The notes beneath the pieces were generated by a model. It saw nothing but the letters and a program-made list of their open reading frames with translations, did not search any database and had not been told where the DNA came from. Below, in pieces: positions 35,301 through 46,437 of a stretch of 64,000 nt of DNA (positions are counted from its first letter, which is position 1; the number at the start of each line of letters is the position of its first letter). A program made the position numbers and the translations under genes. The DNA comes from Fragilaria crotonensis. Its lineage: Eukaryota; Bacillariophyta; Fragilariophyceae; Fragilariales; Fragilariaceae. The DNA lies in contig JAKSYS010000259.1 of NCBI GenBank assembly GCA_022925895.1, forward strand, positions 1-64,000, in the 5' to 3' direction.

Positions 35301-37330
35301 CAGAAGCAGGGTAAAAGTTAACAGATGGCTTAGTTGGTGAATTATCACTGGGGGAGTAATAATTTTCACCAACATCAGCACAATCAGGGTCAGGGAAGAG
35401 GGGTAAATCTTCCAATTTGATAGGAACAGGATGCTGGACACTCAAGGAAGTGGAGGAAAGGCTGGGATCAGTGGGATTGTGGGCTCTGTAGGCACACTGG
35501 GGTGGACTGGATTGGATCGCCGTACCGTCCACGACAGTAAACTCGACAGTATCATCATCATCACAGTACGATTCCAAGGCCTTTTCTTCAGCAGTTAGGG
35601 GGCCGCGTGGTGCAAAGTGGACAAAAAGGGTCAATATCAAACGAGTCATCGGTAGGCGAAGCGGGCTGGGAAAATGGTCGAGTGGATGCGTCATCGGCAG
35701 AATGGTCATTGAAGTTGGGACGCGGGGACGGTGTCTCGGGATAACACGGACTGTAAATACGGCGGTTGTCGGGGGACTGTGGCGCTGACGCGAAGGGAGT
35801 TTGGACGGAATCTGGAGTTTCGGCACAAAAATTACGAGTCCCGAGTTCAGCACTGCGGTCATGACACGTCATAGTTTGCGTTCGCGAGGCTGCAGAGTTG
35901 TCGACGTCCACCAATACGCGCGGGGGCGAGGGAAAATTTTGAACAGTCATTTCTCGAGAACCATCTGTCGGAATTCGCTCAAATTTGGCCAGGATGTCGA
36001 CCATACGGTGTGCTGGCGGCACGGAGTGTGAGTTTCGTTGCCCGATTACGCTGCGAACGAGGATGAGCAAATCAAGAATGGGCATCAACTGTTCATCTCC
36101 AGTCATCTTGATGGCAATTATGACAAGGTCTTCAAGGTCCTCATGATGCTGTAGAAAGCCAGTAAACTCAGTGAGGGTTGGAGCATAACCGAAGGAAGCA
36201 ATTCTGTGGGTAAAAGTGGCGATTTCTGACTCCAGGCCAGGATGACTGGGGTGGATGAGTGTGGGAGGTTCTTTGGATTCTCCCTGGCATTGCTTTCTGG
36301 CTGGGGGAGGCTGATACCTTGATGGTGAAGGATGGAATGGGAGGTTAAAGAGATGAGCAAAGAGACAGTCATGGAGATCTTTGCATGTCTTCTGAAGGGT
36401 GGTGAAGCCAGATGGATTCATGCACCCGGAGCTTGAAAATTGGATTGTGAGCAGGTTGGGCAAAGTTGGTCAAGGTGGTAACTTTTGCGGTTGGAATGCT
36501 TGGAGTGTTGGCTCTGGACTTGTAGGTGAGCGTGGGAGGCGAATTTGGAGCTTTCTGGGGCGTTTTCAAGTCGTTTGTATCATCGGTGAGATCGATTACG
36601 TTGTGTTCGTTCGGGTTAGTGCGGCGCTTGGCGGCGGTAGTAGTGTGCTCCTCTGTAGTAAAACATCAGTAGGTCCAATGTTATTGCTCATAACATTGGT
36701 AGATGCAGCAGGTAAGGTAGTTGGACCGTTTTTGTTTGTAGTTTCGCCCATTTTGTTGTAGTAGTTGTCCATGGTAGTTGTGGTTGTAGTGGTCTGCATC
36801 TTTGCAGCCTTCTTGGTGGTAGAAGTAGCCCTGTGGCTAACTTTAGTGTCCTGCTGTGGTGGAGCTGCAAAAGCCTGCTGCTTGCGCTCGTCGGGGTGGA
36901 GGTTGCGATCCTCTTCAATAATATCATCGATGTCGTCGGAGGTTAACTTGCAGACGTCAAAATAGGCGGGACCTTTCTCAGAGGTGCGCCTCTTCTTCTT
37001 GTTGTTTGGGAGGTCCTGATCGTCATCAGGGGTAGTGGTTGGAGAAGGGATGTAACGGACACGGGAGGGGAGCTTGGATTTCTTCGGAGATCCATAGGCT
37101 AGGGCACCTTTGTAGAGGGCGGGATGGGTGGGCGTGTCAGGAGGGACAGGAGATGCGCCGAGTTCGGCGGGGTGGTCGACGTTAGCGTCGAACGCGTCAG
37201 GGTTAGCGCCTTTGGAGGCGGACCTAGAGGCGCGAGGGGCAAGGGAGGGCGGAGGTAAGTTCTGCATGGTGGACTTAAAAAGTTCTGTTGCCTTCAAGGG
37301 TGAGTTTAAATCCGTTGCTGGCGAATCCAA
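32341..37330 (-). other. Extra open frames between 5' LTR and gag of the copia element
   Basis: Same strand as gag-pol and inside the LTRs. Main open stretches: 36596-37330 (Pro/Lys-rich, with a short basic patch KKKRR), 35588-36463, 35116-35862 (acidic, Pro/Glu-rich), 34177-34761, 32799-34412 (the longest, with DLFLSNFATCFPMITRP and a Cys-bearing CLSYPGCYAGYL ... CDSLGCPNQ) and 32341-33045 (Gln/Asn/Thr-rich, disordered). I recognise none of these as gag, pol or env. They may be a long lineage-specific gag-like leader or captured cargo. Confidence 0.55.
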
Positions 37331-37466
37331 AAGGCGAGGGAAATTAATAGCAGTTAAGCGTAGGTTCTTAACGGCCGTAGGTAGATTCGACCAATGATCG
37401 GAGACATTGGTCGAGTATTTTCCTCGACGGTAGAGCCTTGGACCGGTGGTACGAGGCGAGCAACCA

Positions 37467-38063
37467 TGACAGTATTCGTGTGATCGGTACGCGAGTACTG
37501 GCCGACGGTAGACTTAAGGTTAGTAGGACCTAGAAGTCTGCCGTCGGACTTGACGGGAGAAGCGAACGTGACGGATCGTCCAGCTTTGGGCGTAGGAGTC
37601 CTGAAGATGTGGACCATGATGGTAGATTTGTTGTTACAAATATGTAGAAGATGTAGAACTAAGTAGTAAAGGCCTTTACTGTTTTTGGTTTGTGGAAATT
37701 ATAAGTTAAAATGTAGATGAAAAATGAAAGTGAGATCTCCAATATTAGTTGGAGTCTCACAAAAGTTATGTTGCTTTAATCCCACTTGTTGAGTGGTGTT
37801 TGAGTTATGAATCCCATAGTAAAAGTTGTGTTGTCAATAAAATTGACAACATAACAGATTTGAATACTTAGGGAAACTCAGGGCAACATGATTTAAATTC
37901 CTTGTGTGGTCGCGGGATCCAGAGTTCTGATTCGCAGAACTAATGGCACGAGTCACGGACAGACGAAGGAAAATAAAGGACTGTCTACCGTATTACCGTA
38001 TGGTATTTAACCTTACAGTAATTACGAGTGACAGTGTGACAGAGTGACAGTAGATCTCTAACA
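37467..38063 (-). repeat. 5' LTR of the copia element
   Basis: 597 bases, TG...CA ends, about 99% identical to 26296-26894 by eye. Confidence 0.93.
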
Positions 38064-38068
38064 CTTCC
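38064..38068. repeat. Target-site duplication, right copy
   Basis: CTTCC directly after the LTR, matching 26291-26295. Confidence 0.88.
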
Positions 38069-38346
38069 CTTTTCAGAAATGGTATAATACCCATCGATAG
38101 TCATGACAACACTTCGCAAGCACCAGCTGGACCAGTCCCAGGTCCCAGGTCCGAGGTTCCAGTATGTCCCAGACGATAGATTCTAAACGCAACACGTTGT
38201 TGGATTCCGTGCGCGTCATTAATGCCACGGTACTAGTACTACGTACTATACGTACTACAGCAAGAACATGAGAGTAGCTACCTGGTACTACCGGTAGTAG
38301 ACTGTGAGGTCGTATGACATATGACATACTGTAGATTTTATATACA
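38069..38346. other. Spacer right of the copia element
   Basis: No gene. Contains GGTATAATAC near 38080 and GTAC-rich words from 38220. Confidence 0.5.
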
Positions 38347-38781
38347 CTAGTGGGTGCCTCACATTTGATCGGAGTGTCTACATACAGGAAACTGGACGTA
38401 CAGTACCCCCAACCTGGTCGTACTCCGTACCACTACTTTTTTCCCCTACAGTATGCAGTACCATGGTACCAACGTAGGAAACTTCATGAAGTACGGTATA
38501 TTTTACAGTACCAGGTAGCATTTGTCAAGCAACCTGTTCACAGCAAATTCAATGAGTATTCCATCCAGTAACTTTGAATTAGTACAGTATTGTAGTTCAG
38601 TAACGTAACACACTGTCGTTTCAACATAAATTACCGTCCGTTTATGTACTGTAGACCTGTAGTACATGTAATCCACGTAACAGTGCAACATTTGATCCAG
38701 TACCCCAGAGTGGTCATACTCCGTAACAGACGGACGGACTGACACACGCACGCACACAATTAATTTAATAATATAGTAGGA
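38347..38781 (-). mobile_element. Short non-autonomous Helitron
   Basis: 435 bases. On the minus strand it starts TCCTACTATATTATT at 38781 with host A at 38782, and ends GGCACCCACTAG at 38347 with host T at 38346. The right end (38691-38781) matches the large Helitron at about 25665-25759, including CCCCAGAGTGGTCATACTCC. The left end matches 19946 onward (CTAGTGGGTGCCTC). It has no coding capacity of note, so it would need the RepHel of a relative such as 19946-25759 to move. Confidence 0.78.
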
Positions 38782-39181
38782 TATGTCATAGATAGAACTG
38801 TACACACTACGTGTACTATGAGCATACGCAACAAGGTTCCCGTACAAGACCTGGTACAAGGTACAAGTATACAGGTACAGTACCAGTAGTATCTTCTGTG
38901 GCTCCGTTCTCAGTTGCTCTCCAGTATGCAGTGCTACAGTTTGACTCAATACTACAGTAGAGTTCTCACATGCATACACAGAGAACTTCATAGCAGGGCT
39001 ATCGTCAGCATTCTGAGTGGAGAAGCGCTCCAAGTGCAAGTCCTTGTTTGTACTTATTCGTACAAGCACAAGTTGTGTGAACTTGAAATCAGACCCTATT
39101 TCCTACTGTGTCGTATTGAATATCGTGTATAAATTTCAATAATTCCTTCACAAACCAGGATTCGACGACGACATCACAGAA
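38782..39181. other. GTAC-rich spacer and likely promoter of the next gene
   Basis: No gene. GTACAAGG, GGTACAGTACC and similar words are frequent from 38800 to 39070. Confidence 0.5.
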
Positions 39182-39763
39182 ATGATCATGAACCGAACAG
39201 CGACGGCAGCAACTCTCTTGTTGATACTAACAGCATCAACCGTGTCTGCCTTTAACCCGTCATCTCCACATTCCTTGGTGGGTCGTAGCGGTGGTGGTGT
39301 TATTAGCATCTATCGTGTTTCTTTCAGGGCAGCAGCTCTGCTACAGCTGGGGCAACATCATACGAGTAGGAGTACCATGCAACTGCATTCCTCTCCCAAC
39401 AATGACTTTGATTCGGATTTCCCTCCCCCCAAGGATAATGATGATTCAAATGATGGGGTTGATTGGGATGCCGAATGGAAGAAGGTTGTAGCCAATAAGG
39501 ATCAGCCCAAACAGCGCCCAGGTCAAGATTTTTACAAATCCGACGCTGAAATTGTTGTCACCAAAACCGTCAATCGTAGCATTGAAACTGTCCAAAAACA
39601 AGTTGCGGCGGCCAAGAAGGACTTGCTGCCTTCCTTCACAAGCACGGCGGCACTCACAAACGATTGGAGATTTTGGGTTGCTCTGATGGCAATCGTGTCA
39701 GTGGCAACCGCAGTATTGACGGCTCCGCCACCATTGCCTGTGGACCAGAGCTATTATATCTAA
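39182..39763 (+). CDS. Plastid-targeted single-pass membrane protein, unknown function
   Basis: 193 residues from ATG 39182 (a second ATG at 39188 would also serve). The N-terminus is a hydrophobic signal peptide (TLLLILTASTVSAFNPSS) ending in SAF, the cleavage motif of diatom plastid preproteins, where Phe after the cut directs import. A Ser/Arg-rich transit region follows. The mature part has WDAEWKKVVANKDQPKQRPG, an Asp-rich stretch, and near the C-terminus one membrane helix (FWVALMAIVSVATAVLTAP). I do not recognise a functional domain. It is convergent with the WD40 gene. Confidence 0.8.
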   Translation: MIMNRTATAATLLLILTASTVSAFNPSSPHSLVGRSGGGVISIYRVSFRAAALLQLGQHHTSRSTMQLHSSPNNDFDSDFPPPKDNDDSNDGVDWDAEWKKVVANKDQPKQRPGQDFYKSDAEIVVTKTVNRSIETVQKQVAAAKKDLLPSFTSTAALTNDWRFWVALMAIVSVATAVLTAPPPLPVDQSYYI

Positions 39764-40043
39764 GGAAATGGCGAAAACACAGCGGTGGTGGTGAGAAGTG
39801 AGAGGGTGGATGGTCAGAGGTGGTCGTTCCGCATCGGTGGCCTCTGCCTGAATTTGCACTCGCATGAGGTTCTTTCTCCATTTTCAACATTCTCCTACAT
39901 TATGTGCGTGATTAACGATTTTGCCTCTTGCCACTTGTGGTACAATTGCTGTAGTCTATTTGGAAAATAGAACTGCTACTCTAGAGTTGTACTAAATTCG
40001 TCACATTGATTGGATCAAGATAAACATCAAATACACAGCAAAC

Positions 40044-42659
40044 CTAGCTACTCTCCGCAACTTCCTCCTTGTTCTCCTTTTTCGTGGACGGTAGGTGCCC
40101 CCTCCTCACGTCAAAGAGATATGCAGGAACACCCAAAATACCGGCATCGCCAAAACCACCACCGCCACAGCCAATCCGAGCGATTCGTTGCGAGTTCCCA
40201 TCACCGTCATCGCTGTGGTGCGTGTCGACATCGACGGCATAAAGCGGGTAGTCGGCGTTGGACACTAGCGTTGAAAGTGGCGCATGAATGTTACTGTCAG
40301 AGTGGGAATCCCACAGACACAATCGACCATCGACGCCCCAGGACAACACCAAATCCTGAGACTCACCTCCTCCACAGTAGGCTGCTCCATAGAGTGGTCT
40401 GCCTGGGATGTGACCACCCTCCAACACAGCCTTGCAAGAAGGCCTGATAATGGGACCATCAATGTGAATATCCCACAAAATTAAATGCCCTGTCGCGACG
40501 CACGACGCCAAACGCGCACCAGTTGCATCCCAACAAAAGGATGTCAGGTGGGAATTGTTTCCTGGCAATGTGACGGGAGCGACGCACACCCCTCGACCGT
40601 TCACAAGTCGTAGCGATCCATCCGATAAAGCAACGCCCAGGAGACCGTTGGCCAGACAATACTGCGCGTCGAATACGTAGACGATGTTGTGAGGGTTTCG
40701 TTCCCCGCCAAAGGCAACACGCGAATTTTCCTCGCCCGCAGCCGTCTTCAGCCTCTTGGAACTTGTGTTTTCCTTGTTGTCCAGACCGAGGCCGCCGATT
40801 GTGACATTCTTCACTGATACCCCGTAGCCAAAATCGTCAAGGCAAGTGAAGCGAATGCTCATCACCTCGACGAGCTTGATGCTGCCTGATGACACAATTA
40901 CATTGTCAGCGTCGTCGGAGGCAATCTCCCATAGATGCACAAAATCGTCTGAGCTAGTCATCAAGAAGTTGTTGCATTCACCGTCCCCGGCCGCAATGCC
41001 TTTCCAATGCGTAATGAACTGTATAGTGTAGACTTGTGGTGGCTCTCTTTCTTCATCGCCACTTGGTATCGATTTGTGATCCAATGCCCCGTGATCCAAC
41101 GTATAAAGACAAGTCCATGTCCCTTCTGCGTTCGAGGCGGACCAGACCTTGACAATTCCATCTGCTCCACCTGATGCCAACAAGTACTTGTGTTTGCACT
41201 CGCGATCAAGCGTGTCGTCCCCCCACGACCACGGCGCCCTGTTATCATACATTAGCAACGAGAGGGGAGGTCACGGTAAGCAGGTGAAAAAGAACTTGGA
41301 GCCTCTCCCCATCGCAGAGGGAATCAGGACTTACCACCCTACTCGCAGACACTCGGCTTCTTTGCTATGCTCCGTCAACGTTTGCAAAAGACGGTGCGAT
41401 GCTACATCCCATACACGAATGGTGGCATCCTGACTAGCTGTTGCCATATAGTTGCCGCAAGGTGAAAACTGAAGTCCATAAATCGTTTCCTTGTGACCAA
41501 GACATAGCGCTTCATTAGGTCGTTCACCTACAACCAGGGGCTGATAGATTCCCGTACCAAACGACTGCGAGAAAGATAGGGCTGCCTTGACAGCCTCAGG
41601 TCGTCGGGAAACCACGTAGGCTTGGAAGGATCTCTCGAGAGTCGATGGAGAATCCGGTAGCTGATCAATGTTTTGAAGAGTGAAAGGTACTTCATCTAAA
41701 CCAGATGGATGGCGGGGTGGACGAAATGGCAACTCTCCATCTTGAAGTGGTTCGTCCTCATCAATTGCGTGCAGTCCCTGTAAGGCGTGAAACAAATCGT
41801 CGGTCGGTATCCCTGGAAACTCCGGTCGGTGAACTTCATTCTCAAGTTGACAGGGCTGGCAGTACATATACCAAGGAAGTTCGTCGGTTTCGTCAGTCTT
41901 ATCATAGTGTATTGGTGGCGAATCCGGCATTTGTTCAAGGGTGAGTTTAACGAGATCGTGTTCCAAAGAGGCCAACAGATCTGAATCTGAATCCGAATCG
42001 CCAAAGATATTATCGTAGTCAAGTTCGTCAAGACTACCGCGTTCAATTTCGTCGATTTCGATATCCTCTAAAGTTCCAGAAAGCAAGAAATCAATGTCAG
42101 ATTGGTCGGCCTCGTTCGGATGGTCAAACTCCTCCACTTGGTCTCCAAATGAATTGTGGAAAACCTGCGCTAAGAACAAGGTGTCCTCGGTTTGTTCTTC
42201 TTCAATGGGAAGGCAAAAGGCGTCAATATCAATCGGTGTCAGCTCGTCAGGCGATAGTAGTAAGTCGTCGTCTCCAGCACTACTTGTATCGGCTCCGCTG
42301 CCTGTCGCCGTAAATGTTGCCTCTACCGTGTGGCGTTCTATAACTTCCAAGTTCCGATTGACACTGTCACCTTCCACGCCCGTTCCTTGATTTATAGTCT
42401 CATGTGCACCCTCGTCTGAGGCGTCTCGAGGACCGCGAATATACTGTTTGTTCCTTGTTTCTTCGGTTGTCTTCGTTTCCGAGGCCCCGCACTGTTGGAA
42501 AACCAAGGAGGCCCTTTCCCTAGGCTCTTCTTCGTGGACTTCTTCGTCGGCGCCGTTCTCTTGATTACTGATGCTGTCAGAGATCACAAGATTTGCCAAG
42601 GACAGCTCCACCTCCTTGGTTGTACTTCGTTCGTCTTCTAATGATGAGCTAATGGTCAA
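40044..42659 (-). CDS. WD40-repeat protein, two exons, acidic N-terminus
   Basis: WD40 propellers are protein-binding scaffolds. Exon 1 runs from about 42659 to 41335 and exon 2 from 41238 to 40044; the intron at 41239-41334 has GTAAGT...AACAG ends and keeps frame through LRVGW-APWSWGDDTL. Repeats seen: GHKETIYGLQFSPCGNYMAT ending IRVWD, YLLASGGADGIVKVWSAS, FLMTSSDDFVHLWEIA, ATGHLILWDIHID and LVLSWGVDGRLCLWDSH. The N-terminal 250 residues are highly acidic and look disordered. The start is uncertain: the frame at 42659 opens with TTG and has no in-frame ATG before the propeller region, so a short upstream exon or a base error is likely. I cannot name the orthologue. Confidence 0.82.
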
Positions 42660-42921
42660 ATGCTGGAGAGGAGGGGAACAAGCGATTGCTGCTTCCGTCC
42701 GAGAAAAATGGAAACGTTGTTGTCATTTCTTGATCGCATCTTAGCACGAACGCAATCTCTCTTCTTAAGAATGCCTGTAGACTGTGGTATCCCGTAGTTG
42801 TACCTAGTAGTCCGTTGCCACAGTACACTTAAATCCTCCGCGGAATCAAAGATTACGTGACTACGACTCGGAGGCAACCACAGCAAATCAAGAAAAATGG
42901 CAAGCCAGCTAAAAGAGAGTT

Positions 42922-44006
42922 CTACGACGACTCGGTCCCGCTACTACTACCACCATCGGCACCGCCTCCCCCGCCGCCGCCCATAGGGATGGGAATGGCG
43001 AGCCCTCCTCCGCTGGGGACGCGACGTGCAATTTCTCCGATCATTCGCTGCGGCGGCTGACCCTGAAGCCACACCGTCCCAGGTCCTGTCAAGGTTGTTA
43101 CAAAGAGACCTTCACCACCAAACATTGCGTTCTTGATCCCTTGCATCATTTGAACATCTGCGGGGGCACGGGATGTACAAAGTGAGCTAGCGATGACAAG
43201 GGCGACGGGTGCATTATTCCACCCAATAACAACGTACCATAGTCAACTCCTTGAGTAAAGGCAACCAGACATCCGGATGAAATTCGCAATTGTTCACCTT
43301 CGTCCAAATCTCGTCTAATAAGCGTTCCTCCGGCCTTGACAAATACATCGCCTTCTCCAGTGAGAGCTTGCAAGACAAATCCTTCACCTCCAAAGAAACC
43401 GGATGTCATGTTCTTAGTGAACTCCATTTGTATATCAATAGTGTGTGACGCACACAAGAGCGCTCCCTTTTGACACACCAATTTGCCTCCGTATTCTTCT
43501 ACAGATAGTCGTAGTATCTTGGAAGGAAAATCGGTCCCCAACGCCACTTGACCGTGAGTTCCGGGTGGACCGTCGTAACGATAATCGCTGATGAAAACAT
43601 TCTGACCAGTCAACATTCTCTTGAACCCGGCACTCATCCCACCTCCCGTCGTAGTTTCCATGGTGATACCGTCCGTCATGAACATCATGGCACCTGATTC
43701 GGCCCTCAATACTTGGCCTGGTTCGAGGTTAATTGTGACAATCTGACTTTCGTTGCCTTCAATCTTGGACGCCACAGTAAAATTGATGGGAATGCCCACG
43801 ACCCCATCGGAACTAGTTTTGGCAGGCAAATTGTCGTTGGAAGCGTAATACCGAGCAGCTTGGGAACCAAGAAGGCCATGTCCACCAACGAGGCGCCTGG
43901 TGGTTGTCATCGTCATAGGGACGATCAGACTCGGTGACACTGATGCTGCTGCACGTGGGAGTTGCCGAGCCACAGCCGCTCCAGCAATACGCGAGAACGA
44001 CGCCAT
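42922..44006 (-). CDS. AIM24: AIM24-family protein, mitochondrial
   Basis: AIM24 proteins act in the mitochondrial inner membrane and support cristae organisation in yeast. Exon 1 is 44006-43238 and exon 2 43157-42922; the intron at 43158-43237 (GTACGT...CGCAG) gives GVDYDVQMMQGIKNAMFGG across the join. 334 residues. The start at ATG 44006 (MASFSRIAGAAVARQLPR) gives an Arg/Ala/Ser-rich presequence fit for mitochondria. Family features: GQVLRAESGAMMFM, GFFGGEGFVLQALTGEGDVF, and a C-terminal FGGEGLFVTTLTGPGTVWLQ. It ends in a Gly-rich tail, which is normal for the family. Confidence 0.9.
43158..43237 (-). other. Intron of the AIM24 gene
   Basis: 80 bases, GTACGT donor and CCCGCAG acceptor, phase 1 on both sides. 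Rejoins a conserved AIM24 segment. Confidence 0.88.
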
Positions 44007-44804
44007 TGACGTGTGTCTGATACAGGTATGGATCAATGAAAACCTTTGATTTCTGTGAAGACAGAGATCAGTGATCGATTGACTTCTTAATCCTGAGGAG
44101 GGAGTGATGGGGATGGAGGAGGATGCTTCTAACACGCAATGCGCATACGCTATCAGTAGTACATGTACCAGTATTGTGATTGCACAGTCCACAGTACGTG
44201 GTAATACGATTCGTCCACGATACTGTGCGGTACTACCGTAATTTTACTTGTCGATGCAGCAGATACAGTATGATACCCAGTACTTCTACATGGGACCTGG
44301 GACTACTGACTACTACAGAAAAATCACTACTCAGATTTCACCTCCATTATACATGCATGCATCGCAGGAACCGCCGGTACTCGAGTACCATGGTACCAGG
44401 TAGCTATGTACTCTACCTACCAAATACCCGTATGCGTACTAAATAAACTGTAAAGCCAAGACGCAGTATCATACAAGTAGCTTGTAATAGTAGTAATCCA
44501 GGCTCCAGGCTCTATGCTGAATGCTGAGTATGCATATGCTCATATAATCATGTGATGAGAGAGGCAATGTACACTCCAGTACCTGTTCGATCGGCTAGCT
44601 TTGTAGTGCAGGGTAACTGGTAACTGGTACTCCAGCGTGGCCTTCGACAATGGTGCCGCGGTATCCAGCACGAGGCAGACCCGAAACGGATCAGTTCTTT
44701 TTTCAAAACTGGCATTACCTCTCTCTATATTTTGTTGTCGACACTACTCTATTTTCACACTGTACCGGTACTCCTTTAGCCACATCCAAAGAAGTGTGAT
44801 CCGC
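44007..44804. other. Intergenic spacer, GTAC-rich
   Basis: No gene recognised; GTACC/GGTAC words cluster at 44155-44420 and 44570-44640. Confidence 0.5.
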
Positions 44805-45482
44805 TCAATTCAGTTTCTTGAGATGAACAACGTGGTCGCCGTGACCTCTGTGATTGGCACGGTCAAGAAACTCATATCCATGTGATACAATGGTAAACCC
44901 ATTTGAAAGGTAAAAATCCGACGCGCGCTTGTTGGACACGACCGAGCTGGCTTCCAGAATATCATAGCGACCATCACTGATGCAATACGCCGACGCGTAC
45001 TCGATCAGTTTCCTTCCAAGTCCGTGTTTGCGGTGCGCTCCATCGACGAAAAAGTCGGTAATGGCCCAATGCGGACCGACGAGTTCTGGCATTCCATCGT
45101 CCGTTTGCAACAGCAAAAAGCCAACCACGGTTTCCCCCACCTTGGCGACAATGGAAACCTTGTCCGGATCATAGTCGTGGCCGTTGGTGCCGTTGGCGAA
45201 CCATTCCCGGTAGTCGTCTCCGTCAAAAGGCTCTCCCGTACCGCCGCCATCTTCCATCGTCTGGTGCTCATAGTGATAGTTTTCTAAAATCAGCAAGAGA
45301 CTCTCCTTATCTTTCTCTTGAAATAGACCAACAAAGTAATTTGAATCGGAATTCGGCATGATGCTTCGCCCGTGAGTAATTGTTGCGTCGAGGCTCGTCA
45401 CAGTGGACGACATCGTGGGATGGATTTTCATCTTGAGCATCATGGGGAAGAAACGAGTTGACTTGTAGAATCCAGATTGCAT
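44805..45482 (-). CDS. GNAT-family N-acetyltransferase
   Basis: GNAT enzymes move an acetyl group from acetyl-CoA to an amine. The acetyl-CoA loop is clear: DFFVDGAHRKHGLGRKLIEYA fits the R/Q-x-x-G-x-G/A pyrophosphate-binding motif. It is preceded by strands SIVAKVGETVVGFLLL and followed by DILEASSVVSNKRASDFYLS and NGFTIVSHGYEFLDR, the usual motif B. The start was chosen at ATG 45482 (MQSGFYKS), giving 225 residues; the longer frame opens only with TTG. The substrate (small molecule or protein) cannot be told. Confidence 0.82.
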   Translation of the reverse strand: MQSGFYKSTRFFPMMLKMKIHPTMSSTVTSLDATITHGRSIMPNSDSNYFVGLFQEKDKESLLLILENYHYEHQTMEDGGGTGEPFDGDDYREWFANGTNGHDYDPDKVSIVAKVGETVVGFLLLQTDDGMPELVGPHWAITDFFVDGAHRKHGLGRKLIEYASAYCISDGRYDILEASSVVSNKRASDFYLSNGFTIVSHGYEFLDRANHRGHGDHVVHLKKLN

Positions 45483-46191
45483 TCGATATGGCTGCTTCCT
45501 TACTTCAATTTTATGACCAATGCTTGCTTCCACTCCCAACGTGCCCCAAGCCCCAACGCCACGGCACGGCGACGTGATCGTGCTCAATTGGACCTATCAC
45601 GACTGCAACAGCGGAACATGTTTGAATCGATGTCCATTCACTGGTACAAATAATACGGAGGTCCCGACTCTCGAGGAGCACGCAACACTGAGAACTGGTG
45701 GCGGTTTGCTCGATTTCAATATTTCTCCGTTAATTCGACACGGGAATGAGATGTTGAATGGACAGAATACTGTGTACTGCAGTACTGTACAACTCCGTAT
45801 TCTGGGTTTCTTCGTGCCATTGTTGGGCGTTGGGGCATGTGGATCGTGAATCGTGAACACGAATCATTCCAACATACTCGAGTATACCGGTAGTAGCGTC
45901 AGTCATAACGTCGGCAGCCGGCAAATACATATATACTGGTATCGCTATTGTACTCCGAGTGCAAAGCAACTGATGACGGCAACAACGCCCATCAGTCTAC
46001 CGTCAATGTTCTCCCAGCCTACCTGCGAATCACTTCCATGCACGTTTCATGCGAGGCGGCACGATCGTACTAGCCTGTCAATTAAGATTACACTCCCTTG
46101 CTGGTGCACCAGTTCCACCTCCTGCCACCCGAAGTTCTGTGCGATTGGCGATCGGACATGATCCTGTTCTCCTGTTCACCAGAGCCTTACC
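45483..46191. other. Intergenic spacer
   Basis: No convincing gene. Some GTAC words near 45770-45800 and 45880-45960. Confidence 0.45.
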
Positions 46192-46437
46192 ATGAAATGG
46201 AAATACCTCCCCATTGGGTTAGTCCTCCTACTTGCTTCCCCCTGTTTGGGAATTGTCAATGCCTCTGCCTCACATTGTTTTGTTAACTTGTACTCAGAGT
46301 TTCCTTCATTGCATGATGCAACGTTGACGATACATCCGCACCAAAGACTGAGGGGTTTCTTTCAGCCACTCACAGCACCACGAGTTGAGCATTTACTTTC
46401 CCACCGGCTGGCACGACAGGATGTAGTAGAGTGCTGA
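46192..46437 (+). CDS. Possible small secreted protein
   Basis: 81 residues from ATG 46192. Starts with a textbook signal-peptide shape: MKWKYLPIGLVLLLASPCLG with a basic start, hydrophobic core and small residues at the cut. The rest has no known domain. It could equally be a chance open frame; there is no other support. Confidence 0.22.
   Translation: MKWKYLPIGLVLLLASPCLGIVNASASHCFVNLYSEFPSLHDATLTIHPHQRLRGFFQPLTAPRVEHLLSHRLARQDVVEC

Larger units (their letters stand above)
26296..38063 (-). mobile_element. Ty1/copia LTR retrotransposon, 11.8 kb, young but broken
   Basis: A fossil copy on the minus strand bounded by two LTRs and a 5-base target duplication (CTTCC). Parts run gag, protease, integrase, reverse transcriptase, RNase H, which is the copia order. 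The LTRs differ at only about three places over nearly 600 bases, so the insertion is recent. It looks broken, with roughly half a dozen or more interruptions across its coding parts. It is about twice the usual copia length because some 5 kb of extra open frames lie between the 5' LTR and gag. Confidence 0.93.
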
